A stretch of DNA of 64,000 nt from Bradyrhizobium paxllaeri (GTDB lineage Bacteria > Pseudomonadota > Alphaproteobacteria > Rhizobiales > Xanthobacteraceae): the NCBI RefSeq assembly GCF_001693515.2, contig NZ_CP042968.1:620001-684000 (forward strand), read 5' to 3'. Each line of letters starts with the position of its first letter. Position 1 is the stretch's first letter. The notes under the pieces are model-generated. The model searched no databases, was not told the origin of the DNA, and worked only from the letters and a program-made list of their open reading frames with translations. A program made the position numbers and the translations under genes. Positions 7,463-16,083 of the stretch are shown piece by piece.

Positions 7463-8857
7463 ATGGAGCAGTTGCATTTCCTGGAGCTGACTGACCTGGC
7501 GGAGTTGATCCGGAGGCGCGAGATATCGCCTGTCGAGGCGACCCGTCAGCAACTCGACCGGATCGCAGCGCTGGACGGCACGCTCGCCAGTTACGCTGTC
7601 GTCACGGCCGAGCGCGCGATGGCCGAGGCACAGATGGCGGAAGCCGACATCGTCGCCGGTCGTTATCGCGGCCCGCTGCACGGGGTGCCGCTCGCTGTAA
7701 AGGACTTGTTCTGGACCTGCGACGTGCCGACCGCGGCGGGAACGACGATTAACAAGCGCTTCAGGCCAAGCGAGGACGCTACTGCCGTGCGGCGCCTTCG
7801 CGAAGCCGGCGCCGTGCTGCTCGGCAAGCTGCAGATGACGGAGGGCGCCTATTCCGATCATCACCCTGAGATCGCGCCGCCCCGCAATCCCTGGAACGCC
7901 GACTATTGGCCGGGCATCTCTTCAAGCGGGCCGGGCGTGGCGGTGGCGGCCGGGCTTTGCTTCGGCGCACTCGCCTCCGACACCGGCGGCTCGATCCGCT
8001 GGCCGTCGGCGGCCAACGGCCTGACCGGCATCAAGCCGACATGGGGGCGGGTGAGCCGCCACGGTATGTTCGATCTCGCACCGAGTCTCGATCATGTCGG
8101 ACCGATGGCGCGCAGCGTCGCGGATGCCGCCGCGCTTCTGACCGCCGTCGCCGGTGCTGACCCGGCCGATCCCACCGCTTTGCAGGCGCCGGTGACGAAT
8201 GTCGCGGCGATGGCGAAGCCGAGTGTCGATGGTCTCAGGATCGGCGTCGATCGCGACTGGGGCCGCAGCGACGTCGATCCGCAGGTGCTTGCGGTTCTCG
8301 ATGATGCGGAGCGCGTGCTGTCCGCGCTGGGCGCCGAATTCGTGGAAGTGCAGGTGCCTGACGTTACCCAGGCCGTGGCCGATTGGGCGCCCAATTGCGC
8401 GGTGGAAGCCGCGGTCGCGCACAAGGCGACTTATCCTTCGCGCCGGGCGGAGTACGGTCCGGTGATGCGCATGGTTCTCGATACCGGACGCGCTCTGTCC
8501 GGCCTCGACTATCAGGACGTGTTGTTACGGCGGATGGCTTTCCGCGGCCGCATGCGCGCTCTGTTCGGAAAGATCGACCTGCTGCTCGTGCAGGCGCATC
8601 CGTTCGCGCCGCTGTCGCTGAAGACCATGGGGACGATGGGGCTACAGCCGGAACTGATCGCGAGGCTCCAGGCCTACACCGCGCCCTTCAATATGACGGG
8701 CCAGCCGACGCTGACCCTGCCAGGCGGGTTCAGCACCGATGGCTTGCCGATTGCCTTCCAGATGGTGGCCGCCGATCTCGGCGAGGCGACGCTGATCCGC
8801 GCCGGCATCGCGTTCCAGCGCACGACGGACTGGCACCGCCGGCATCCGGCGCTGTAG
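7463..8857 (+). CDS. Amidase-signature family hydrolase
   Basis: Ser-cisSer-Lys amidase of 464 residues. The catalytic lysine is in LAVKDLF (about residue 80). The serine-rich loop reads GISSSGPG in place of the usual GGSSSGSG but keeps the cis-serine. The nucleophile lies in SDTGGSIRWP. The gene begins five bases after the haloalkane dehalogenase stop, so the two are almost certainly co-transcribed and may act in sequence on a halogenated amide or an amide released from one; that pathway is inference. Substrates of this family range from simple amides to carbamates and cannot be predicted here. Confidence 0.9.
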   Translation: MEQLHFLELTDLAELIRRREISPVEATRQQLDRIAALDGTLASYAVVTAERAMAEAQMAEADIVAGRYRGPLHGVPLAVKDLFWTCDVPTAAGTTINKRFRPSEDATAVRRLREAGAVLLGKLQMTEGAYSDHHPEIAPPRNPWNADYWPGISSSGPGVAVAAGLCFGALASDTGGSIRWPSAANGLTGIKPTWGRVSRHGMFDLAPSLDHVGPMARSVADAAALLTAVAGADPADPTALQAPVTNVAAMAKPSVDGLRIGVDRDWGRSDVDPQVLAVLDDAERVLSALGAEFVEVQVPDVTQAVADWAPNCAVEAAVAHKATYPSRRAEYGPVMRMVLDTGRALSGLDYQDVLLRRMAFRGRMRALFGKIDLLLVQAHPFAPLSLKTMGTMGLQPELIARLQAYTAPFNMTGQPTLTLPGGFSTDGLPIAFQMVAADLGEATLIRAGIAFQRTTDWHRRHPAL

Positions 8858-8872
8858 CCGCGCCGGCCGGGC

Positions 8873-10524
8873 TCAACTCGCGGGCAGGCCGGCCGCGAGC
8901 ATCAACTGCATGATGCGTTCGGTAGCTTCGATGTAGACCGGGCTGGAATTCTTCTTGGGCGTCGGGACGTTGTGATAGGTCGAGCCGGGCCGCAATTCCA
9001 TGCCCTTTTCCATCGCCGCTCTGGCTTCCTCGGTCTTGCCCAACTGCTGATAGGCCGCCGCCAGCAGCATATGCGTGCGGCCGCTCGCGGACGTGATTGC
9101 GATCGACTTCAAAAGCCACGGCACCGCGTCCTCGGCGCGGCCCATCAGCATGTTGGCCCAGCCCGCGCCGATCTTCCAGGTCCAGCGCGACACCTGCGGC
9201 GTGTCGAAGCGCTCCGCCTGCATGAACGTCGCCAACGCGTCCTCGAAGCGTCCGGTTTGAATCTGCGCAAGGCCGACATGATACAGCGCGATCCCGTTCC
9301 ACGGATCGAAGCTCAGGGCTTTCGCGCAAGCCACGAGACTCGCGCGGAACTGGTTGGTCGCGTTGAGGAAGCGGCAATAGGCTTCGTGCGCCGGGATGTA
9401 GTTCGGCTTGGCGCGCAGCGTCTGCTGCAGCATTGCCTCAGCCTTGATCTCCGCTGCCTCGCGCTCGGGTCCGCTCAGCCACACCATCTGCACGCCGCGC
9501 ATCAGCAATGCTGCAAGCGCGACCTGAATCTCGACATTGTCGGGGTCTTCCGCGAGCGCCTTCTCCAGCATGGCCTGCGCCGCCTGAAAACGTTCCGGCG
9601 AAGTCTGCTTGATATGGGCGGTCGCCTGTTCGATCACGACCTTGCTCTTCGCGGCCGATGACGCGTCGGCATTCAACAATTCGTTGACGCGCAGCGCCAA
9701 GGCGTGACCGACGCCCGCCGCGAGCCGGGACTGCTGCATCGGCAGATCCGTATCCGTCAGGTCGACCGAATAGGACGCGGTCCACTTGACCTCGCCGGTT
9801 GCCGCCTCGGTCATGCGCGTCCGTATCGTCCAGGCCTGCTCGCTCTTTTGCAGTTCGCCCTTCACCACGAAGTCGGCCTTCGCTGCGCCTGTTTCCGGAG
9901 CCCGCACGCGGATGTTTTCGATCTTCGCCAGCCCGTCGGTCAGCCGTCCGCTGACCTCAGCGGCCATCTGGGCGACGAGCGGATCGTTGCCCGCGTCCGT
10001 CATCGGCATGACGGCGATGGTCGTGGCCCCGCGCGCAAAGATCAGTCCGGGACGCACCGTCACAAGCGTGAGCGCCGCTCCCAGGATGACGAGCACGGCT
10101 GCAGCCGCGAGCGCGGCGCTGCTTCGCAGGCTGACAGCGAACCGGCGCCCGACCGGTTCGCGGTTCGCCTCGGTTTGCGGGGGCGGGGCAGTGGTGGCGT
10201 CGCCCGCGGGGCAGGGGCCGCCGTGTCTGTTACCTCGGCCTGGAAAAGGTAACCGCGTCCCGAGATTACCCGGACCACCTGCCGCTTGTCGTCGCCGAGC
10301 GCGGTGCGGATCTCGCGGATGCACTGGAACAGGCTGTCTTCGCCGACATGCACGTTCGGCCAGACCGCCTCCATCAATTGTTGCTTGCTCAGGGTGCGGC
10401 CGGCATTCTCGACGAGCAGCCGCAGTATCTCCAGCGTCTTGGGCCGAAGCTTGATCGTCCCGCCATCGGGTCGGCGCAGTTCGGCGCGCTCTGGATCGAG
10501 CTCAAAACCAGAAAAGCGCAGCAC
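8873..10524 (-). pseudogene. CadC/ToxR-like winged-helix regulator with TPR domain, frameshifted
   Basis: The N-terminal part, starting at GTG 10524 behind GGAGGGG, is a transcriptional-regulator C-type winged helix (LRFSGFELDPERAELRR, LRPKTLEILRLLVENAG, VWPNVHVGEDSLFQCIREIR, VVRVISGRGYLF). After the linker this frame ends in a low-complexity tail at about 10060. The rest of the protein continues in another frame: a transmembrane helix (AALAAAAVLVILGAALTLVTV), a FlgO-like domain (IAVMPMTDAGND), then TPR-type helices (ALYHVGLAQIQTGRFEDAL, MLLAAAYQQLGKTEEARAAM) to the stop at 8873. One missing base in the GC-rich run near 10200-10222 explains the break. Restored, it would be about 550 residues, a membrane-tethered regulator. 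It converges with the amidase gene. Confidence 0.82.
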
Positions 10525-10703
10525 CGTCCCCTCCAACCGGCAACGGACCCCATTTAGCGCGGGGATCGACCCCAAAAATGTGCCCAAACGCACAGGTGTG
10601 CCGAATATCAGAAAAATTTCAGAATGTCTCAGCCGCAGTTTCAGGACCTTGCCGAGCCGAAATGACATGGAATGGTCAGGGTTGACGTGGGGAGTCGTGC
10701 CGA

Positions 10704-11114
10704 ATGGGGACTGCGATACCGGCACTTGGATCGAACGGCGCGACGAGCCGTCTGTTTGGGACCGCCGCCGGGGCCGATTACTGGTTCTCAGCACATACGC
10801 TAGCCGGCTTTGCGCTGGCCGGCGGCGGTACCAATTTTTCCGTCGCCAATGGCGCGATCCGCACGCTGCGCGGCCGAGCCGCATGGGCGCACGATTTCAA
10901 TCCCGACCGCGCCATCGCTGCGACGTTCCAGACGCTGCCCGGCGCAAGCTTCGTGATCAACGGCGCAGCCCAGGCGCGCGACGCCGCGCTCACCACCGCC
11001 TCCGCCGAAGTGAAATGGCGCAATGGGCTCGCGGTCGGCGCCACTTTCGAAGGCGAGTTTTCCAGCGTTACCCGCAGCTACTCCGGCAAAGGCGTCGTGC
11101 GCTATGTGTGGTAA
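10704..11114 (+). pseudogene. C-terminal stump of an autotransporter beta-barrel gene
   Basis: The frame encodes about 136 residues matching the end of a type V autotransporter: FGTAAGADYWFS, TLAGFALAGGGTNFSVANG, RGRAAWAHDFN, then alternating barrel strands to a terminal RYVW, the aromatic end expected for outer-membrane insertion. There is no signal peptide and no passenger domain, and the similarity begins abruptly near 10745. This is half of a 12-strand barrel at most, so it cannot work alone. It is read as the remnant of a larger gene whose front was deleted. Confidence 0.7.
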
Positions 11115-11139
11115 ATTTCACAAATGGACTGGAACTTTG

Positions 11140-11391
11140 ATGCTAAAGTCAGTGTGCCCCGCCTACGACCCCGCCCTTGAAGAAGCCGATCAGCCCGCAG
11201 AGCAAGGTCCGAACAGCATGGACGACGTCCTGAACCTCGCCCAGGTCATGGCCGAATTGTCCTATCTCGCGCGTCTGGAGGAAAGACGCGAGACCAACAT
11301 GGCGAGCTTGAAGCGCCTGAAGGAAGCCCGCGACGCTCTCCTTGATAGAGGAGGGGAAGTCGCGGAGGGCTCAGTCGCACGAAGATCCTAG
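11140..11391 (+). CDS. Small hypothetical protein
   Basis: Frame of about 83 residues, or 57 if started at ATG 11218. The latter part (MDDVLNLAQVMAELSYLARLEERRETNMASLKRLKEARDALLD) is strongly helical, with regular charged residues. I do not recognise a family. It lies right after the autotransporter stump with no clear ribosome-binding site, so it may be non-coding. Confidence 0.3.
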   Translation: MLKSVCPAYDPALEEADQPAEQGPNSMDDVLNLAQVMAELSYLARLEERRETNMASLKRLKEARDALLDRGGEVAEGSVARRS

Positions 11392-11518
11392 AGTAGGATC
11401 AGATTAGGTCGGGCCGTGACGACGGATCATCTCGTGCCTCGGGCGAAAGCGGTGTGAGTGCTGCGAGCCGGGGGCCCATTCTACTTTGCATGGGGTTGTT
11501 TTCGCGATTTTATGTCTG

Positions 11519-11570
11519 GGCCTATCATCGGGCGGCGCTTCGCGCCGACCCGTTGGCTCGCAATGACGGT
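11519..11570. repeat. Half copy of palindromic repeat family C
   Basis: The segment with ATCATCGGGCGGCGCTTC and GGCTCGCAATGACGG matches the right half of the copy at 24044-24162. The left half is absent. Confidence 0.55.
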
Positions 11571-11575
11571 TGAGA

Positions 11576-13051
11576 TCAACCCTTCGTCACATGCACGCCG
11601 GGCCTCTCGCCCGCATTCCATTTCCCCTCGATCGCCCGCTCGATCTGCGCCGCGAGCTGCAACAACAGCCCGTCATTGGCCTGCTTGGCAATGGCCTGGA
11701 TGCCGAGCGGCAGGCCGTGTTCGTGGGTGGCGAGCGGCAGCGAGATCGCGGGGATGCCGCAGAGATTGGCGAGCGGGGTAAAGGCAAAATTGCGCCAGAG
11801 ATTGCCGAACCAGTCGAGCACATCGGGGTTGTCGCTGGTGGTCAGGTACTCCGTGGTGCCGACCTTCGGCGTCGGCAGCGCGGTGATCGGCGTCAGGATG
11901 ATGTCCCAGTCCTCGAAGAACGCGCCGAACGCGCGCGATGTCGTATTGAACACCGCCTGCATGCGGGCGCGGTCGGCATAGCTCGTGTGCCGGCCGTGCT
12001 CCCAGATCCTGACATTGATGGGTTCGATCAGGTCTTCCGGCGGCCGCTCCAGCCCGCGCGCCGCCAGCATGTTGGAGATGACCACGGCGAAATTGCTGAT
12101 GTAGCAGGTGGTCTGCGCCGCAAAGGCTTCGCTGTAGTCCAGCTCGGGCAGGGCGTAGTCGACGTGATGGCCGAGGCCTTCGAGGAAACGCCCGGCCTTT
12201 TGCAGCTCGGCCGCGATATGCGGTGTCGCCTGGTAGTCACCCCATTTGTACGACAGTGCGATCTTCAGCCGGCCCGGATCGCGCGCGATCATCCGCGTAT
12301 AGGGCTCGGGCGGACTCCAGAACGGCATGAACTCGCCCGGCGCCGGGCCGCGGCAGGCATCGACGAAGGCCGCGGTGTCGCGCACCGAGCGCGACTGGCA
12401 GCCCTGAATCGAAACCAGCCCGCTGAGATCGGACAATAGTGGCGACAGCGAGAACACGCCGCGCGAGACCTTCAGCCCGATATTGCCGTTGACGCCGGCA
12501 GGAATCCGGATCGATCCGCCGCCGTCGGTCGCATGCGCGATCGGCACCGCGCCCGCCGCGACCATCGCGGCGCTGCCGGCTGACGATCCGCAGGTGGTGT
12601 AGTCGGTATTCCAGGGATTGCGCGTGACGTAGACGGCGGGATTGTCAGCCGAACTGCAGACGCCGAACTCCGGCGTCGTCGTGCGCCCGATCAGGTTGAG
12701 CCCGGCCCCGCGCATCTTCCTGGTCATGAACGTATCGGCCGTGGCGCGATTGCCGCGCATATAGAGCGAGCCCATTTCCTGCAGCCGGCCCTTCAGCGTC
12801 GGTCCCAGATCCTTCATCAGGAACGGCAGCCCGGCAAACGGCCCGTCGAGCGCGGTGCCGTCGGTCGCGGGATCGGCGATCGCGTCCTCGAACAATTCGA
12901 CGACGCCGGATAGTGCGGGGTCGACCTTGGCAATGCCGGCGGCCGCCTGCGCCGCCAGTTCGGCGGCGGTCAGTTCGCCCTTCGCAACGCGCGTAGCCAG
13001 CGCAACGCCGTCATGCGCGGCCCATTCGTCCCAGCTCATCGGCAAGTTCAT
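11576..13051 (-). CDS. Amidase-signature family hydrolase
   Basis: Amidase of 491 residues with the standard triad: lysine in LPFLMKDLG (about residue 80), cis-serine in TTCGSSAGSAA, and nucleophilic serine in TDGGGSIRIP. The C-terminal part (TPLANLCGIPAISLPL, GLPLGIQAIAK) is typical of the family. The N-terminus MNLPMSWDEWAAHDG resembles the subgroup often annotated as 6-aminohexanoate-cyclic-dimer hydrolase-like, but this is not enough to assign a substrate. It is followed on the right by a VOC protein gene on the same strand, 71 bases away. Confidence 0.9.
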   Translation of the reverse strand: MNLPMSWDEWAAHDGVALATRVAKGELTAAELAAQAAAGIAKVDPALSGVVELFEDAIADPATDGTALDGPFAGLPFLMKDLGPTLKGRLQEMGSLYMRGNRATADTFMTRKMRGAGLNLIGRTTTPEFGVCSSADNPAVYVTRNPWNTDYTTCGSSAGSAAMVAAGAVPIAHATDGGGSIRIPAGVNGNIGLKVSRGVFSLSPLLSDLSGLVSIQGCQSRSVRDTAAFVDACRGPAPGEFMPFWSPPEPYTRMIARDPGRLKIALSYKWGDYQATPHIAAELQKAGRFLEGLGHHVDYALPELDYSEAFAAQTTCYISNFAVVISNMLAARGLERPPEDLIEPINVRIWEHGRHTSYADRARMQAVFNTTSRAFGAFFEDWDIILTPITALPTPKVGTTEYLTTSDNPDVLDWFGNLWRNFAFTPLANLCGIPAISLPLATHEHGLPLGIQAIAKQANDGLLLQLAAQIERAIEGKWNAGERPGVHVTKG

Positions 13052-13122
13052 TTAACTTCATCCTTTCGGCGCAGCTTTGGCCCCAGCGCATGGGACGCCG
13101 CGCTCATTCGTTCGTCGCGCTG

Positions 13123-14091
13123 TCAAACCTTGATCAGCCGCACCCTGGTGCCCCAGGGATCTGATGTCTCGATGCCATTGGTGATGGTCTCGACTGCGGC
13201 GCCCGCCTGCCGCAGGCGCTGCTGCTGGGCCTCGAGAATTTGCTGTGCCTCGATCTCCAGCGAGAACCAGGCAAGCCCCGTCGTCGCGTCATCCCGCGGC
13301 CCGGCACCCGAACTTTGCCAGACGTTGATCGCGAGGTGATGGTGATAGCGCCCCGAGGACAAAAACGCCGCGCCGGTCCGCTTGCGGGTTGGCGCGAAGC
13401 CGATGGTGCCGGCATAGAAACGGTCGGCCTGTTCGAGATCGCCGACGCGCAGATGCATGTGGCCGATGCGCAGGCCGTCGGGCGCCTTGGCATAGTTGGT
13501 CGTCTGCGTACCCGCGAGCGCCAGCAGGCCGTCGATGTCGAGCTGGTTGGTTGCCATCGCTACCGTTCCGGCTTCCCACTTCCAGAGTTCCGGCGCGCGG
13601 TCGGCATAGACTTCGATGCCGTTGCCTTCGGGATCGTCGAGATAGACGGATTCGCTGACGAGGTGATCGGCGAAGCCGGAGAGCGGGATCTTGTTCTTCG
13701 CCGCATGCACCAGCCAGCGCCCGAGGTCCTTGCGCGTCGGCATCAGGAACGCGGTATGATAGAGCCCGGCCGCGTTGCGCTCCTCGCGCGCAGCGTTCTC
13801 GCGCCGCTGCAGATTGAGCAGCGGCACCCCGCCCGAGCCGAGCTGCGCACCCGTCTCGGTGCGCGCCATGACGGTGAGCCCGATCGCATCGCGATAGTAG
13901 TCGGCGACCTTGTCGAGGTCGCGCACGCGCAGCGTCACCATGCCGATCCGCATCGGCGTGCGGTTGGCGAAGGTCGGCCCGCCCGAGCCTGCCGAATTCC
14001 CCTCGGCTCGCGCCGCGGCCATGGCGGCCGCGCTCAGCGACGAGGCGCCGGCGAGGTGAAGCAGCGTGCGGCGGGTCAGGTCGATGGTCAT
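13123..14091 (-). CDS. Tat-exported VOC-family (glyoxalase/extradiol dioxygenase-like) protein
   Basis: About 322 residues. The start at 14091 gives a clean Tat signal (TRRTLLHLAGASSLSAAAMAAARA) and has GGAAAAGGAA upstream; the longer frame from 14211 has neither advantage. Two VOC modules follow. The first (MRIGMVTLRVRDLDKVADYYRDAIGL, LYHTAFLMPTR, VYLDDPEGNGIEVY) carries the His/His/Glu pattern of a metal site. The second (LRIGHMHLRVGDLEQADRFYAGTIGF, YHHHLAINVW) is the same fold. The architecture resembles CatE-type catechol 2,3-dioxygenases, but a periplasmic location is unusual for those, so the reaction is left open. It lies downstream of nothing obvious and 71 bases before an amidase on the same strand. 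Confidence 0.82.
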   Translation of the reverse strand: MTIDLTRRTLLHLAGASSLSAAAMAAARAEGNSAGSGGPTFANRTPMRIGMVTLRVRDLDKVADYYRDAIGLTVMARTETGAQLGSGGVPLLNLQRRENAAREERNAAGLYHTAFLMPTRKDLGRWLVHAAKNKIPLSGFADHLVSESVYLDDPEGNGIEVYADRAPELWKWEAGTVAMATNQLDIDGLLALAGTQTTNYAKAPDGLRIGHMHLRVGDLEQADRFYAGTIGFAPTRKRTGAAFLSSGRYHHHLAINVWQSSGAGPRDDATTGLAWFSLEIEAQQILEAQQQRLRQAGAAVETITNGIETSDPWGTRVRLIKV

Positions 14092-14238
14092 GAAATTTTC
14101 CTTTTCCGGCCGGTTCGCCGAAGCAAATCCTGCGCCGGTTTTAATCTCTGGCGTCGCCGCATCAGGGCTAACCGGAACCTTCGTTGCAGCAGAACGTTTT
14201 GCTCCGAGCAAGCTATTTTTCAGCCATTGGAGACGAAA

Positions 14239-14517
14239 ATGATCCGCGTCGCGGCAGCGATTCTCGTAGCGGCAATTGGAGTGAATGCGGCGTCCGCCCA
14301 GACCACGGCAGGATCGACCGATAAGACGGCCTGCACGACATCACCGGCTGCGACATCGGGAAGCGGCGAGGAGAAGACCTCGAATTCGGTGACCGTCGGC
14401 AAGAGCGCAGTGCTGCCGGATGCCGGCGGGGCGAACTCGGCGGCACCGACCGTGCAGAGCGGCGGCAAGCCGCTGAAGGTATCTCCGGATTGCCCGCCGG
14501 ATTCCAAGCCGAAGTAA
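14239..14517 (+). CDS. Small exported protein of unknown function
   Basis: A protein of 92 residues. A Sec signal peptide (MIRVAAAILVAAIGVNAASAQ) is followed by a Thr/Ser/Gly-rich chain with two cysteines (KTACTTSP and SPDCPPD), which could pair in the periplasm. GGAGA lies five to six bases before the ATG. No known domain is recognisable. It is divergent from the VOC gene and followed by a family A palindromic repeat. Confidence 0.65.
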   Translation: MIRVAAAILVAAIGVNAASAQTTAGSTDKTACTTSPAATSGSGEEKTSNSVTVGKSAVLPDAGGANSAAPTVQSGGKPLKVSPDCPPDSKPK

Positions 14518-14534
14518 CGATGCATGCATAGTGC

Positions 14535-14627
14535 GTAGGGTGGGCAAAGGAGCATTAGCGACGTGCCCACCATCTATCACCGTGCGAGCTTCGCGATGGT
14601 GGGCACGCTTCGCTTTGCCCACCCTAC
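14535..14627. repeat. Dispersed palindromic repeat, family A, copy 2
   Basis: GTAGGGTGGGCAAAG at the left and CTTTGCCCACCCTAC at the right are inverted copies, with inner GTGCCCACCAT/ATGGTGGGCAC arms. It could fold as a transcript hairpin after the small exported protein gene. Confidence 0.88.
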
Positions 14628-14753
14628 AGGCCTGCCCCACCCAGCCTTTCAATTTTGCGATAGAAGCCATGTCCACATTCAAATTCCTCGAACCCCCACC
14701 GCGATCTATTCTCGCGCCAAATCAACCGGGAATCGCAGAGGAAATTGAGCCCG

Positions 14754-15320
14754 ATGGCGGAAGCAGCGAAATCACGAAGCGAGGCGGCGCCGGCGCTCCC
14801 GACCTGGCCGGACGAGATCTACCGCGTGCTGAAGGACGCCGGCATCCGTCAGGTCGCCATGGTGCCGGACGCCGGCCATAGCCGCCTGATCCGCTCGTTC
14901 GAGGCCGATCCGGAAACCCGCGTCGTCACGCTGACAACGGAGGAAGAGGGCGTGGCGATGCTGGCGGGCGCGTGGCTCGGCGGCGAGCGCGGCGTCTTGC
15001 TGCTGCAGTCGAGCGGCGTCGGCAATTGCATCAACATGCTGTCGCTGCCGGTCATCTGCCACATGCCGCTATTGATGATCGTCACCATGCGCGGTGATTG
15101 GGGCGAGTTCAATCCATGGCAGATCCCGATGGGGCAGGGCACGCGTCCTTCGCTGGAGGCCATGGGCGTGATCGTGAACAAGGTCGATGAGCCGCATCTC
15201 GTCGCTTCCGCCGTGCAGGGCGCGGCGAACCTCGCCTTCAACACCTGGAAGCCGGTCGCGGTCCTGATCGGACAGCGCGTGCTCGGCGCCAAGAATTTCA
15301 AGGAGCTGGCCCGCAAATGA
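14754..15320 (+). CDS. TPP-dependent decarboxylase, alpha (PYR-domain) subunit, ComD-like
   Basis: About 188 residues carrying the N-terminal PYR domain of a thiamine-diphosphate enzyme as a separate subunit. The conserved activating glutamate is in LTTEEEGVAMLAGAWLGG (about residue 65), followed by LLQSSGVGNCINML and the LMIVTMRGDWGEFNPWQIP segment of sulfopyruvate/phosphonopyruvate decarboxylases. The start at 14754 is preferred; a TTG at 14745 would leave almost no spacing to the GAGGAA site. The stop overlaps the next gene's start by four bases, so the two subunits are translationally coupled. The exact 2-oxoacid substrate cannot be read off. Confidence 0.82.
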   Translation: MAEAAKSRSEAAPALPTWPDEIYRVLKDAGIRQVAMVPDAGHSRLIRSFEADPETRVVTLTTEEEGVAMLAGAWLGGERGVLLLQSSGVGNCINMLSLPVICHMPLLMIVTMRGDWGEFNPWQIPMGQGTRPSLEAMGVIVNKVDEPHLVASAVQGAANLAFNTWKPVAVLIGQRVLGAKNFKELARK

Positions 15321-15916
15321 GCAATCCGAACGCGCTTCTGCATCGCCGCGACGTCGTCAACGAATTGCTGCGCGACCGCGCCGATCTCCTCGTCATCGCC
15401 GGCCTCGGCGCGCCGAACTGGGACGTCTCGGCTGCCGGCGATCATCCCAACAATTTCCCGCTCTGGGGCGCGATGGGCGGCGCCTCCATGATCGGGCTCG
15501 GGCTGGCGCTGGCGCAGCCGAGGCGCAAGGTGCTCGTCATCACCGGGGACGGCGAGATGCTGATGAATGTCGGCTCGCTCGCCACCATCGGCGTCGAAGC
15601 GCCGAAGAATCTCACGGTCGCCGTGCTCGACAATGAGCGCTTCGGCGAGACCGGCATGCAGAAGACCCCGACGGCTTCCGGCGTCGACCTCGCCGCCATC
15701 GCCACCGCCTGCGGCATCCGCACCTCGCGCATCGTCCGCACGATGGCCGAAGTCACTGAATTGCGCGACCTCGCACATGAGGGCAGGGGAACGGCCTTCG
15801 CGCAGATCAAGATCAATCCCGAGGCGCTGGTGTTCGTGATGCCGCCAGCCGACGGCGTCATCCTGACGACGCGCTTCCGGCAATCGGTGCTGGGAGACGA
15901 GGCGCTGTTTAATTGA
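15317..15916 (+). CDS. TPP-dependent decarboxylase, beta (PP-domain) subunit, ComE-like
   Basis: A protein of 199 residues with the thiamine-diphosphate binding motif GDGEMLMN, about 26 residues and NERFGETG, matching the GDG...N pattern. GLGAPNWD and NNFPLWGAMGGASMIGLGLALA form the preceding strand-helix. It completes the heteromeric enzyme whose PYR domain is the upstream gene (ATGA overlap). Family members decarboxylate sulfopyruvate or phosphonopyruvate; neighbours give no further clue apart from a convergent LysR regulator. Confidence 0.85.
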   Translation: MSNPNALLHRRDVVNELLRDRADLLVIAGLGAPNWDVSAAGDHPNNFPLWGAMGGASMIGLGLALAQPRRKVLVITGDGEMLMNVGSLATIGVEAPKNLTVAVLDNERFGETGMQKTPTASGVDLAAIATACGIRTSRIVRTMAEVTELRDLAHEGRGTAFAQIKINPEALVFVMPPADGVILTTRFRQSVLGDEALFN

Positions 15917-15937
15917 AGTATTACTCATGATGACGTC

Positions 15938-16064
15938 GTCATGCCCGGCCTTGTGCCGGGCATCCACGTCTTTGCAGCATAGCAAAGAAAGACGTGGATG
16001 GCCGGGAGCGCAGACAAGTGTACGTAGTCTGCGCAAGGCAGACTACTATGCCCGGCCATGACGG
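15938..16064. repeat. Dispersed palindromic repeat, family B, copy 1 (with insertion)
   Basis: It starts GTCATGCCCGG and ends CCCGGCCATGACGG, with an inner CATCCACGTCTTT/AAAGACGTGGATG pair. About 40 extra bases near 16005-16050, themselves containing an inverted AGTCTGCGC/GGCAGACT pair, split the right arm compared with the copy at 55990. It lies between the convergent TPP and LysR genes. Confidence 0.8.
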
Positions 16065-16083
16065 AGAGAGAGTGCGCAGCCGG

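Noticed and set aside
14160..14190. A possible sigma-54 promoter before the small exported protein gene
   Set aside because: The GG-N10-GC spacing occurs, but the -24 half (CGGAAC) departs too far from TGGCAC compared with the clear sites at 54150 and 54245.
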